DNA of 34,043 bases from Methanarcanum sp963640855 (GTDB taxonomy: Archaea; Thermoplasmatota; Thermoplasmata; Methanomassiliicoccales; Methanomethylophilaceae), in the NCBI GenBank assembly GCA_963640855.1, contig CAVIAJ010000017.1, positions 1 to 34,043 on the forward strand, in the 5' to 3' direction. Below, piece after piece: positions 1 to 7,866 of the stretch (position 1 is its first letter; the number at the start of each line of letters is the position of its first letter). A model generated the notes under the pieces. That model did no database searches. It was not told where the DNA came from and worked only from the letters and a program-made list of their open reading frames with translations. Made by a program: the position numbers and the translations under genes.

Positions 1-21
1 GTCGCATACAAACGCCCGTGA
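1..21 (+). CDS. 3' end of an upstream BspA-like surface protein gene (partial)
   Basis: Only the last seven codons lie in the window, reading VAYKRP and then TGA. The complete BspA-like gene downstream ends IARKRP-TGA, and the sequence after both stops is nearly the same for about 40 bases. I infer that a paralogous surface-protein gene, ending in the same membrane-anchor tail, lies just left of the window. Nothing can be said about its length. Confidence 0.6.
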   Translation, partial: VAYKRP

Positions 22-263
22 GCGGATATTCTCCGACCGAAGGCCGGAGAATATCCCTCTTTTTTCTTTAATCACGTCACAGTTTCTTCCGGTGAGATTC
101 GCCTGAAGTTAACAAAAACCGATTTCCTGTTGTACTTTTCAATCTGTATGTATCCGCCGGAATATATCCTGCCGACGCGTCCGTCTGAATTTGTATTCGG
201 TATAAGCATCGGTTTTAAGATTTACAGGGACGGTTATGCGGATGTAATTCGGGTAAGATTTTA
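22..263 (+). promoter_or_regulatory. Intergenic leader of the BspA-like gene
   Basis: Apart from the terminator at its left end, this 242-base spacer holds no gene I can support. It carries A/T-rich boxes that could serve as an archaeal TATA element: GAATATAT near 162, TATAAG near 201 and TTTTAAGA near 213. The last is best placed for a short leader before the ATG at 264. No clear Shine-Dalgarno sequence precedes that ATG. Confidence 0.35.
24..66 (+). terminator. Hairpin terminator of the upstream partial gene
   Basis: A 12-base stem (24-35 with 45-56, arms GGATATTCTCCG and CGGAGAATATCC) closes a 9-base loop whose CC and GG can also pair. A T-rich run follows from 58. It starts two bases after the stop codon. 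The same hairpin recurs after the next gene. Confidence 0.75.
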
Positions 264-3200
264 ATGTGGAAAAAATCTTTAAACAGTAAAATGACAATCG
301 ACACTAAAGCCGAGAGCGGATGCAGTCGGCAGACATCCCGCTCCGGAATCAAACACAGACGGGAGGGGCATGAAAAGCACTGCCTTTTCCGTTCGCATAA
401 TCTGCTGACGGTTACGTTGTTTCTTGCATTGCTGATCGTCGGATGTTCTCTGCTGATTGTAGCGGCGGATGATGCAGATGCCGAAACAGAAGGCGATTAC
501 ACTTACACTGTTACCGACGGCAACGCAACAATAACCAAATACAAAGGCAGCGGAGGCGACATAACTATCCCTGATAAACTCGGCGGGAAGACAGTTACTG
601 CAATCGGAAATAAAGCATTCAATATTTGCGACTCACTCACATCTGTAACCATTCCCGATTCTGTCACATCAATCGGATATCGTGCATTCGAAGGATGCTC
701 TGAACTCAAATCTGTGAATATACCGGGTTCTGTCAAAACCATCGGAGGATTTGCATTTGGAATCACTGAAAGCTACTATAGTTGTAAAAGTCTCGAAACA
801 GTAACTATCGGGGACGGTGTCGAAACCATCGGAGAATATGCATTCGTAGGATGCGTCGCACTCAAGTCCGTGAATATACCGGGTTCTGTCAAAACCATCG
901 GAGAACATGCATTCGGACGCTATTGGAATCGGAGTTGTGAAAGTCTCGAAACAGTAACTATCGGGGACGGTGTCGAAACCATTGGAAAATATGCATTTGC
1001 AAATTGCACTGCACTCAAATCTGTGAATATACCGGGTTCTGTCAAAACCATCGGAGAATATGCATTCGGCGCATGCAGCGGCCTCACATCGGTGACCTTC
1101 GGAAACGGAATTAACAGCATCAGCAGCGATGCATTCGGAGGCATTACATTCTATGACGGCGACCGCATAACTGTATTCACTGTCAATGTCGACAATCTGA
1201 AAGGAAATGCATTTGAAGGCTTCGATAACGGAAAACTTGCGAAGGTCGTTACCGATTTCATTAAAGACGGGATTAAGTACACCGTAATATCAGATACAGA
1301 TAAGGTCTCCGTATCCGGATACACCGGCGACTCAACTGATTTGACAATTCCGTCAACCGTTGAATACGGCATCAAATACACTGTTACATCTATCGGAGAT
1401 AATGCATTCTGTGATTCCAGCAGTCTTACGTCTGTAAAAATTCCGGATACTGTTGCCGGTATCGGAAGTAAAGCATTCAGGGGCTGCAGTAATCTCACAT
1501 CGGTGACCTTCGGAAACGGAATTAACAGCATCGGCAGCGATGCATTCGGAGGCATTACATTCTATGACACCGGCGGTACAACCCCATTTGATGTCAACCC
1601 CGAAAATCTGAAAGGAAATACATTCAAAGATTTAGGTGACGGAAAACTCGTGAAGGTCGGATTCACTGCAGACGGAATCGAGTACACCATAACGGGCGGG
1701 AATGAAGTCGCTGTATCCGGATACAGTGGCGGACCGATCGATTTGACAATTCCGTCGGCTGTCGGTACCTACAAAGTCACATCCATAGGAGACAAAGCAT
1801 TTTACGGTCTCGAAAAGAACGGCCCCAAATCTGTAAAAATTCCGGACACTGTCACAACAATCGGAAATGAGGCGTTTTATCATTGTGATTGCATTGAGTC
1901 TGTAAATATTCCCGAATCTGTAATAACAATCGGAAATGGAGCATTCCAACTCTGTTCGCTCCTCACATCCGTAACTATTCCGAAATCTGTTACATCCGTC
2001 GGAGAAGGCGCATTCCGTGAATGCACACACCTTGCATCTGTAAGTATCCCGAATTCTGTCACATCAATCGGGAAAGAAACATTCAGAGATTGCACATCTC
2101 TTGGATCTGTAACCATCCCCGATTCTGTTACATCAATCGGAGATGGTGCATTCCGGGGATGCGTTTTAACATCTGTAATCATTCCTGATTCTGTCAAAAA
2201 CATCGGGTCTGAAGCATTTTTCAATTGCCCCTATCTCGCATCTGTAATCATCCCCGATTCTGTTACATCAATCGGAAGCGGAGCATTCGTTCAATGTATA
2301 TCGCTCACATCTGTAACCATTCCGAATTCCGTCACATCAATCGAAACAGGCGTATTTACGAATTGCAAATCACTTACATCTGTAACCATCCCTGATTCTG
2401 TCACGAGTATCGGAAACTCCGCATTCCTCTATTGTGAAAAACTTTCATCCGTAAATGTGCCGGATTCAGTCACATCCATCGGTGCAAATGCATTCGGAGG
2501 TTGTACAAGCCTCAAAGACATAACATTCGGAAGTAAATTAACAAAGGTCGAAAGCAATGCATTCACAGACCTTAATCCAGAACATGTACCGATCAAATTT
2601 TACGGCACTGACGGTACGACCGAACTTACTGTCAATAACGAAAATCTGAAAGGCAGTACATTTACAGGTACCGACGGGAAACTGACAAAAGTCGCATTCA
2701 CTAAAGACGGAATTAAGTACACCGCCGTAACAGGTACAGGTGAAGTTGTTGTATCCGGATACGACGGTTCGATCGATAAGTTGGAAATCCCGTCGACTGT
2801 TGAAAACGGCGGCATTATACACAAAGTTACGTCCGTCGGAGAGAATGCATTCAAAGACTGTAATTCACTCAAATCCGTAATTATTTCCGATTCTGTCAAA
2901 AACATCGGATCTAAAGCATTTAACGGATGTACCGATCTGAAAGATGTTACAATAGGTAAAGGTGTAACAGAAATCGGCAGTGATGCATTCGGCAATTGCA
3001 GCGGAATTACCCTGACGGTTAAATGCCCCGCAGGAAAAATGTTCCAAAACAAGGACTACTTCACCAACGTAGTTATCGGGGAAGGTGTCACGAGTATCGG
3101 AGAGAATGCATTCAGCGGCTGTACCAATCTGACTTCCGTAACAGGAACGGATTCCGTCGTATCCGTCGAAGACAGGGCATTCAGCGGCTGTACCAATCTG

Positions 3201-4445
3201 ACTTCTGTGACAGATATAAATTCAGTTAAAACCATCGGAAAACATGCATTCGACGGCTGTGCATCGCTCTGTATGGCTCTTCCTGATACTCTCACAGGTA
3301 TCGGAGAGGACACATTCAAAGACTGCAAATCATTCAGTTCCGTAATTATTCCGGATTCAGTCACATCCGTCGGATCTGAAGCATTTAACGGATGTACCGA
3401 TCTGAAAGATGTTACAATAGGTAAAGGTGTCACAGAGATCGGCAGTAATGCATTCGGCAATTGCAGCGGAATCACTCTGACGGTTAAATGCAACGTAGGT
3501 AGCTGTATGTTCAAAGATATGGACTGTTTCACCGATGTTATTATCGGAGAAGGTGTCACAGAAATCGGAAATTCTGCATTCCAAAGCTGTGTAAATCTCA
3601 AATCCGTATCTGCTCCCGGCATCACGAGTATCGGAGAGAGCGCATTCTGCAACTGCAGTAAATTGACTTCGGCAAATGTGAATTCTCTCACTTCCATCGG
3701 AAAGGATGCATTCAAACAGTGTGCAAATCTCATCATCACTCTCCCAGATACTCTCACAAATATCGGAGAGGATGCATTCGACGGCTGTAAGAGTCTCGAA
3801 ACAGTTACTGTACCGGGTACTGTAACAACCATCAGACAGCAGGAATTTAACGATTGTACATCGCTCAAAACCGTAATAATAAGTGAAGGTGTCAAATCCA
3901 TTGAAAACGGAGCATTCGGCAATTGCAAGCTTACAAAACTGATTGTTCCGAGTACTGTCGCCGACGTCGGAGATAACGCATTCGGTTCCGTTAAATTCTA
4001 TGACGTTGACGGTACGACCGAACTTACTGTCAATGCCGAAAATCTGAAAGGCAGTACATTCACCGGTACCGACGGTCTGAAACTGACAAAATTCGGATAC
4101 ACGGTGACATTCAGAAACTGGGACGGAACGGTTCTTTCTTCGGAAAAATACGTTCCCGGTACGCCTGCATCGGATATAGTCAAACCGACCGCAACCAGAA
4201 CCGACGGTTCGGGACATGAGTACGCCTTCGTAGCATGGACTCCGAGAGTTTCGGATGTGAATGGAGATGCAGTTTACACTGCGATGTTTATCGAAACAGC
4301 AAACACTCACGGATCCGTGAACATTGTCGATTCCGGATCGTCTCAGAAAGTAATGGGTGAAGAAGGACAGCTCCTCATCATGATTTTCTGTCTTGTTGCA
4401 TCTCTGATGGTTCTTGCATTAGTCATCGCCAGGAAACGCCCATGA
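264..4445 (+). CDS. Giant BspA-like leucine-rich-repeat surface protein
   Basis: A predicted cell-surface protein of 1393 residues. A basic N-terminal tail precedes a hydrophobic signal or anchor at about residues 47-67. More than forty BspA-type (LRR_5) repeats of about 23 residues follow, with the pattern L-xSV-xIPDSVTSIG-xxAF-xGC. Three longer modules (DGIKYT...VSGY...IPSTV, each preceded by a TEL-TVN-ENLKG segment) interrupt the array. Near 1280-1345 lies a Listeria/Bacteroides-type repeat (TVTFRNWDGTV...AFVAWTP). A C-terminal membrane helix (about 1368-1388) ends in RKRP. In this family such repeats mediate adhesion or host contact, which is inference here. The start is the first ATG; ATG 291 is an alternative because the N-terminal tail is unusually long. 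The residues IVGC near 58-61 resemble a lipobox but lie mid-helix. It appears to be the second member of a tandem pair. Confidence 0.9.
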   Translation: MWKKSLNSKMTIDTKAESGCSRQTSRSGIKHRREGHEKHCLFRSHNLLTVTLFLALLIVGCSLLIVAADDADAETEGDYTYTVTDGNATITKYKGSGGDITIPDKLGGKTVTAIGNKAFNICDSLTSVTIPDSVTSIGYRAFEGCSELKSVNIPGSVKTIGGFAFGITESYYSCKSLETVTIGDGVETIGEYAFVGCVALKSVNIPGSVKTIGEHAFGRYWNRSCESLETVTIGDGVETIGKYAFANCTALKSVNIPGSVKTIGEYAFGACSGLTSVTFGNGINSISSDAFGGITFYDGDRITVFTVNVDNLKGNAFEGFDNGKLAKVVTDFIKDGIKYTVISDTDKVSVSGYTGDSTDLTIPSTVEYGIKYTVTSIGDNAFCDSSSLTSVKIPDTVAGIGSKAFRGCSNLTSVTFGNGINSIGSDAFGGITFYDTGGTTPFDVNPENLKGNTFKDLGDGKLVKVGFTADGIEYTITGGNEVAVSGYSGGPIDLTIPSAVGTYKVTSIGDKAFYGLEKNGPKSVKIPDTVTTIGNEAFYHCDCIESVNIPESVITIGNGAFQLCSLLTSVTIPKSVTSVGEGAFRECTHLASVSIPNSVTSIGKETFRDCTSLGSVTIPDSVTSIGDGAFRGCVLTSVIIPDSVKNIGSEAFFNCPYLASVIIPDSVTSIGSGAFVQCISLTSVTIPNSVTSIETGVFTNCKSLTSVTIPDSVTSIGNSAFLYCEKLSSVNVPDSVTSIGANAFGGCTSLKDITFGSKLTKVESNAFTDLNPEHVPIKFYGTDGTTELTVNNENLKGSTFTGTDGKLTKVAFTKDGIKYTAVTGTGEVVVSGYDGSIDKLEIPSTVENGGIIHKVTSVGENAFKDCNSLKSVIISDSVKNIGSKAFNGCTDLKDVTIGKGVTEIGSDAFGNCSGITLTVKCPAGKMFQNKDYFTNVVIGEGVTSIGENAFSGCTNLTSVTGTDSVVSVEDRAFSGCTNLTSVTDINSVKTIGKHAFDGCASLCMALPDTLTGIGEDTFKDCKSFSSVIIPDSVTSVGSEAFNGCTDLKDVTIGKGVTEIGSNAFGNCSGITLTVKCNVGSCMFKDMDCFTDVIIGEGVTEIGNSAFQSCVNLKSVSAPGITSIGESAFCNCSKLTSANVNSLTSIGKDAFKQCANLIITLPDTLTNIGEDAFDGCKSLETVTVPGTVTTIRQQEFNDCTSLKTVIISEGVKSIENGAFGNCKLTKLIVPSTVADVGDNAFGSVKFYDVDGTTELTVNAENLKGSTFTGTDGLKLTKFGYTVTFRNWDGTVLSSEKYVPGTPASDIVKPTATRTDGSGHEYAFVAWTPRVSDVNGDAVYTAMFIETANTHGSVNIVDSGSSQKVMGEEGQLLIMIFCLVASLMVLALVIARKRP

Positions 4446-4448
4446 GCG

Positions 4449-4491
4449 GATATTCTCCGGCCGAAGGCCGGAGAATATCTCTCTTTTTTTT
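4449..4491 (+). terminator. Terminator of the BspA-like gene
   Basis: A perfect 14-base stem (4449-4462 with 4466-4479, arm GATATTCTCCGGCC) with a GAA loop is followed by eight T residues. It is a near copy of the hairpin at 24-66. The base that mismatches there (A36 opposite C44) is G here (4460, opposite C4468), so the stem is continuous. It begins four bases after the stop codon. Confidence 0.85.
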
Positions 4492-4686
4492 ATTCATTTA
4501 CGACACGGATTTTACCGGAAGCAGACAGAAAACCGATTTCGGTCATCTCTGTTTATTACCTCTGTTTCAGATGAACAGTTTGTGTATTCATCCGAAATCA
4601 GGAATCAATTCTCTGCTGTATCGGTTATCCGCAGAATAAATCAAAAGATGTTACCTGTCGGAATGCAGTATGTCTAAAGCATTATC

Positions 4687-4693
4687 TTTAAAT
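4687..4693 (+). promoter_or_regulatory. TATA box of tRNA-Thr
   Basis: TTTAAAT lies 27-33 bases before the first base of the tRNA, the usual spacing for an archaeal TATA box. The preceding spacer 4492-4686 holds no gene I can support. Confidence 0.55.
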
Positions 4694-4719
4694 GTCTGAC
4701 ATCATTGTAGCCATCAGAA

Positions 4720-4797
4720 GCCGCTGTGGCTAAGCCCGGTACAGCGTCTGATTCGTAATCAGAAGTGTCGCGAGTTCAAATCTCGTCAGCGGCTCCA
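4720..4797 (+). tRNA. tRNA-Thr (anticodon CGT)
   Basis: A cloverleaf can be drawn. The acceptor arms are GCCGCTG and CAGCGGC. The anticodon stem TCTGA/TCAGA encloses the loop TTCGTAA, with anticodon CGT at 4754-4756. The T arm is GCGAG-TTCAAAT-CTCGT. The discriminator is T and the CCA end is encoded. An oligo-T run just after it (4799-4803) could end transcription. It reads ACG codons. Confidence 0.93.
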
Positions 4798-4903
4798 ATT
4801 TTTGCATTGTAACTCAGATCAGTGTACGCCGTCTCCGTTAAGGAAATGTCATCACAAAGAATCGGAGTCGGATGATGGAAAATAATGAATAATAAGGCAG
4901 GCA

Positions 4904-4924
4904 CCCCTCCCCGAAGGGGAGGGG
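4904..4924 (-). terminator. Hairpin terminator of the small membrane protein gene
   Basis: A perfect 9-base stem (4904-4912 CCCCTCCCC with 4916-4924 GGGGAGGGG) has a 3-base loop. It lies 34 bases past the stop codon of the minus-strand gene and is followed on that strand by a T-rich stretch. The T-run is not continuous, so strength is uncertain. Confidence 0.55.
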
Positions 4925-4957
4925 ATGTCACCTTTCTTTCCGAAGATGTTTTCAGTC

Positions 4958-5521
4958 TTACATTCCCATGCCGCTCTTGACTTCGGGGTCGAGGAGAAGA
5001 GCAATCATGAATCCGTAGATGAGGATACCGCAGATTCCCGAGAGTATTGTGGGAATAGTGGGTATAAGTATCGAGATAATCGACATAATAATCGAGAGGA
5101 CGAACAGAACCATCAGAACAATCCAGATGACTTTGTCGGCCGTTGTAGCCTGACCGTCTGCGATCTTGGTGTAGCACCAGAAGATGACTGCACCGATGAT
5201 GATTCCGACAACAAGGTCCGCCCAGTAGGGGATGCTGAAGACTGCCTGAACGATTGTAACGATTGCGATAACTTTGACGAATGCTGCAAGCAGTGCAATA
5301 CCGTTGCCTGCTTCGCCGTTACGTACTTTCGAACCGAATCCGAAGTAGATTACAGCGCAGATGACACCGCCGATAGCCGAACAGATGCCTGCCAGCTTAA
5401 CGTCGTCTTCCACGTCATCGCCGAAAGCTGCGATGATGCTGAATACCGCTGCGATGATGAGAGCGACAGCCAGGACCATCAGGGTGGTACCCATCACTTT
5501 TGTGTCTTTGAAAAGCGACAT
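4958..5521 (-). CDS. Small multi-pass membrane protein of unknown function
   Basis: 187 residues with about five hydrophobic segments: roughly residues 10-31, 42-61, 75-97, 102-117 and 133-155, with a further C-terminal hydrophobic stretch to about 176. The loops are short and charged, for example FGDDVEDDVK near 33-42. No catalytic or transport motif is visible and I do not recognise a named family. The start is supported by a TATA box (5558-5566, minus strand) leaving a leader of about 15 bases. It is transcribed divergently from a transglutaminase-like gene, sharing a short A/T-rich spacer. It stops with TAA and is followed by a hairpin. A membrane location is likely; any function would be a guess. 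Confidence 0.8.
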   Translation of the reverse strand: MSLFKDTKVMGTTLMVLAVALIIAAVFSIIAAFGDDVEDDVKLAGICSAIGGVICAVIYFGFGSKVRNGEAGNGIALLAAFVKVIAIVTIVQAVFSIPYWADLVVGIIIGAVIFWCYTKIADGQATTADKVIWIVLMVLFVLSIIMSIISILIPTIPTILSGICGILIYGFMIALLLDPEVKSGMGM

Positions 5522-5557
5522 AATCCATTCATCTTAAACGGTGGTATTTAAACGTAA

Positions 5558-5578
5558 TTATATAAACGCCTATAAAAC
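5558..5578 (-). promoter_or_regulatory. TATA-rich divergent promoter region
   Basis: On the minus strand GTTTATATA (5558-5566) is about 37-45 bases before the membrane-protein ATG, the right distance for a short leader. On the plus strand TATAAAAC (5571-5578) could serve the transglutaminase-like gene. Both readings rest only on sequence and spacing. Confidence 0.45.
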
Positions 5579-5660
5579 CGGGAAAAACAGTACATTTTTT
5601 CGTTTGACATACTTTTTTCATTCCGATTTTACTTCATTCCCTCTGCGACAGTTTGAATAT

Positions 5661-6290
5661 ATGTGTTCCATTCTGACGGATATGGCAGAGCAGACGGACA
5701 GATTCCTGGAAGATACCGAATACGTTGATTGGAAAGACATGCTTATCACCAGAGAAACTTCTCAGACTATCATCGGATGTAAAACCGACGAAGAGAAGGT
5801 GAAAGCGGTGTTCGGATTTGTCCGCGATAACATTACGAATGCAATGAACATCGATTCCATTGCACTTCCGTGGACTGCATCCACGACCGTGAGAGCAATG
5901 GTCGGTACTGACGATGCCAAAGCAATGGTTTTTGCAGCTATGGTACGTGCATTGGGAATTCCCGCGGGATTCTGCTATCAGCGCCTTACCGTCGTCGACG
6001 ACGACAGCGAAGGATATTATCTCCACTGTTACAACGCAGTATACCTTGACGGAAAATGGGTCAAGGTCGATGCAAGCGGACGTCTCGGTGCGAGAGACAC
6101 TGCATTCTGTAAAATCGAACCCGATTTGGCGTTCATTCCCCGTGAAGTATACGGAGAAAGCAACATCCCCGGAATATTCGCAAGACCGTATGACAAATCC
6201 CTCGAAGTCCTGAAATCGGCTGAAAGTATCTCCGATGTCATCTTCGGATTGCCGGATACGATCGATACCGAACCCGACGTAAAGGAATGA
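5661..6290 (+). CDS. Transglutaminase-like protein lacking the catalytic cysteine
   Basis: About 209 residues with the core of the transglutaminase/cysteine-protease-like fold. The block DAKAMVFAAMVRALGIPA (about residues 85-102) matches the helix that normally begins with the catalytic Cys (C-x-x-K-A-x-x-x-A-A-L-x-R-A-x-GIPA), but here that position is Asp. The other triad members are present: His in LHCYNAVYLDGKWVKVD (about 122) and Asp (about 137). By family knowledge, loss of Cys means no peptidase or transglutaminase activity, so a binding or scaffold role is inferred. The frame is open back to 5541, but that stretch runs through the divergent promoter. I therefore take ATG 5661; ATG 5682 is also possible. 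It ends one base before the convergent thiC stop. Confidence 0.75.
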   Translation: MCSILTDMAEQTDRFLEDTEYVDWKDMLITRETSQTIIGCKTDEEKVKAVFGFVRDNITNAMNIDSIALPWTASTTVRAMVGTDDAKAMVFAAMVRALGIPAGFCYQRLTVVDDDSEGYYLHCYNAVYLDGKWVKVDASGRLGARDTAFCKIEPDLAFIPREVYGESNIPGIFARPYDKSLEVLKSAESISDVIFGLPDTIDTEPDVKE

Positions 6291-6291
6291 A

Positions 6292-7563
6292 TTACTTCAG
6301 ATACTGATTCACGATCTTGATGGCACAGACGTCTCCGCACATGGAACAGCCGTCCTCTTTCTTGGTGCAGCCGCGTTCCCTGTACGCTTTCGCTTTGACA
6401 GGATCGAGACATATGCCGAACATAGTGTCCCAATCGAGATTCTTTCTTGCTGCGGCCATCTTTGTATCGGCTTCGTGTCCCTTTCCGCGCATCATATCGC
6501 CGACGTGTGCCGCAATCTTCGATGCAATCAGACCTTCTTTGACATCGTTCACGTCAGGTAACGACAGGTGCTCCGCAGGTGTCAGATAACATAAGAAATC
6601 CGCCCCCGCTTTTGCAGCTACCGCACCTCCGATTGCTCCCACGATGTGATCGTAACCCGGTGCGATATCCGTTACCAACGGACCGAGTACGTAGAACGGC
6701 GCACCGTAACAGAGGTGTTTCTCGAGCATCATGTTACCTTCGATCTGATCCATGGGCATGTGTCCGGGACCTTCCACCATTGCCTGAACGCCCGCTTCGC
6801 GCGATCTCCTGACAAGATGTCCCAATGTTCTCAATTCGGATATCTGGGCGGCATCGGATGCATCGTCGATACATCCCGGTCTGAATCCGTCACCCAATGA
6901 TAATGTAACTTCATACTTCTTCGCAATCTCAAGAAGATAGTCGAAATTTCTGTACAGCGGGTTTTCTTCTCCGTTGTGAAGAATCCACGCGGTAAGGAAC
7001 GAACCTCCGCGTGAAACGACATCCATTTTCCTTCCGGATTTTTTCAGCCATTCCACGTTCTCTTTGGTTATTCCGCAGTGAACGGTCATAAAGTCCATTC
7101 CGTCTTTCGCGTGTCTTTCGATGCCGTTGAACATGTCGTCTTCGGTCATCTCCACCACTGCATTCTTCCTTGCCGCAGTAAGTCCGATCTGATAAATGGG
7201 AACGGATCCCGTCATCACGGGACATTCTTTCAGAATCGTTTCGCGGATACTGTCGATGTCTCCTCCGGTACTCAGATCCATTACCGCATCCGCACCGTAG
7301 TCCAATGCAATCCTGAGCTTTTTCAGTTCGTCGCCGACGCAGACCATATCCCTCGACGTACCGAGGTTTACGTTCACCTTGACGGACATTCCTTCGCCTA
7401 TCGCCGCAGGAACAGGATTGTGCGCAGGATTACACGGAGCGACAATACGCCCCGAAGCGATTCCGTCCATAAGGAATCTCACTGTAACATTTTCCTTCTC
7501 GGATATGGCTTTGAACTGCTCGGTTACGACACCGTTTTGGGCGTCCTGCATTATGGTGGACAT
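6292..7563 (-). CDS. thiC: Phosphomethylpyrimidine synthase ThiC
   Basis: 423 residues. A radical-SAM-type [4Fe-4S] enzyme that converts aminoimidazole ribotide to HMP phosphate, the pyrimidine half of thiamine. Visible hallmarks are LGDGFRPGCIDDA, VEGPGHMPMDQI, GPLVTDIAPGYDHI and GADFLCYLTPAEHL. The C-terminal cluster motif is CSMCGDVC (about residues 406-413), spacing CX2CX3C. Bacterial ThiC usually has CX2CX4C; I believe the shorter spacing and shorter protein are the archaeal form. The ATG at 7563 is preceded by GGAGTG at good spacing. No TPP riboswitch is evident upstream, so regulation, if any, is probably at the promoter. It is a single gene, convergent with the transglutaminase-like gene. 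Confidence 0.96.
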   Translation of the reverse strand: MSTIMQDAQNGVVTEQFKAISEKENVTVRFLMDGIASGRIVAPCNPAHNPVPAAIGEGMSVKVNVNLGTSRDMVCVGDELKKLRIALDYGADAVMDLSTGGDIDSIRETILKECPVMTGSVPIYQIGLTAARKNAVVEMTEDDMFNGIERHAKDGMDFMTVHCGITKENVEWLKKSGRKMDVVSRGGSFLTAWILHNGEENPLYRNFDYLLEIAKKYEVTLSLGDGFRPGCIDDASDAAQISELRTLGHLVRRSREAGVQAMVEGPGHMPMDQIEGNMMLEKHLCYGAPFYVLGPLVTDIAPGYDHIVGAIGGAVAAKAGADFLCYLTPAEHLSLPDVNDVKEGLIASKIAAHVGDMMRGKGHEADTKMAAARKNLDWDTMFGICLDPVKAKAYRERGCTKKEDGCSMCGDVCAIKIVNQYLK

Positions 7564-7568
7564 CGATA

Positions 7569-7604
7569 CACTCCATCGGTTGTGTTCTTATTATTCTTAT
7601 TGTG
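7569..7604 (-). promoter_or_regulatory. thiC leader with ribosome binding site and A/T-rich direct repeat
   Basis: On the minus strand GGAGTG lies six bases before the thiC ATG. Further upstream AATAAGAA occurs twice in direct repeat with one base between (about 7583-7599). It may be the TATA region, a regulator site or both; nothing decides between these. Confidence 0.35.
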
Positions 7605-7628
7605 TAGGAAAAGAAAAGAAGGGTCGGA

Positions 7629-7656
7629 CCGGATACCCGACGTTGAGAGTATCCGG
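7629..7656 (-). terminator. Terminator of the feo operon
   Basis: An 8-base stem (7629-7636 CCGGATAC with 7649-7656 GTATCCGG) encloses a 12-base loop, and flanking G/C bases can partly extend it. On the minus strand it is followed by CTTCTTTTCTTTTCC, pyrimidine-rich as expected for archaeal termination. It lies 27 bases past the stop of the last feo gene. Confidence 0.6.
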
Positions 7657-7683
7657 CCCTGTTAAGGCGTTTGTTTCGTTGCT

Positions 7684-7866
7684 TCAATCTTTCTTATTCT
7701 CAGATTCGTTGACGAGTTTGAGAAGAGACTGTCCCGTGCATCCTGTACAACCGCCGGAGCAGTTGCAGCACGAACTTCCCTTCTTCTTACCGCGTATCAG
7801 GACATACATCGCCGCAATGACGGCGATGGAAATCCCGACTACAACGATGATGTCCCCTATGCTCAT
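7684..7866 (-). CDS. FeoB-associated Cys-rich membrane protein
   Basis: 60 residues starting MSIGDIIVVVGISIAV. One membrane helix (about residues 4-21) is followed by a basic RGKKKG stop-transfer and then the Cys-rich segment SSCCNCSGGCTGCTG. This architecture matches the small FeoB-associated Cys-rich proteins found next to feoB. The Cys cluster probably binds iron or senses redox state (inference). The ATG overlaps the feoB stop as ATGA, so translation is coupled. The frame is open further upstream inside feoB, but that start would overlap feoB much more and is less likely. Confidence 0.85.
   Translation of the reverse strand: MSIGDIIVVVGISIAVIAAMYVLIRGKKKGSSCCNCSGGCTGCTGQSLLKLVNESENKKD

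Noticed and set aside
370..372. ATG preceded by GGGAGGGG inside the BspA-like N-terminus
   Set aside because: It is out of frame with the long reading frame, so the apparent ribosome binding site is coincidental.
3056..4310. Long minus-strand open frames opposite the BspA-like gene
   Set aside because: They arise from the repetitive codons of the leucine-rich repeats and read as repeated low-information segments in several frames.
4442..4639. 65-codon frame starting inside the BspA stop region
   Set aside because: It runs straight through the terminator hairpin and has no ribosome binding site or recognisable product.
4925..5551. 208-codon plus-strand frame over the small membrane protein
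   Set aside because: Composition is Asp/Cys/Asn-rich, as expected for the complement of a hydrophobic gene, and the minus-strand gene has the better promoter and membrane pattern.
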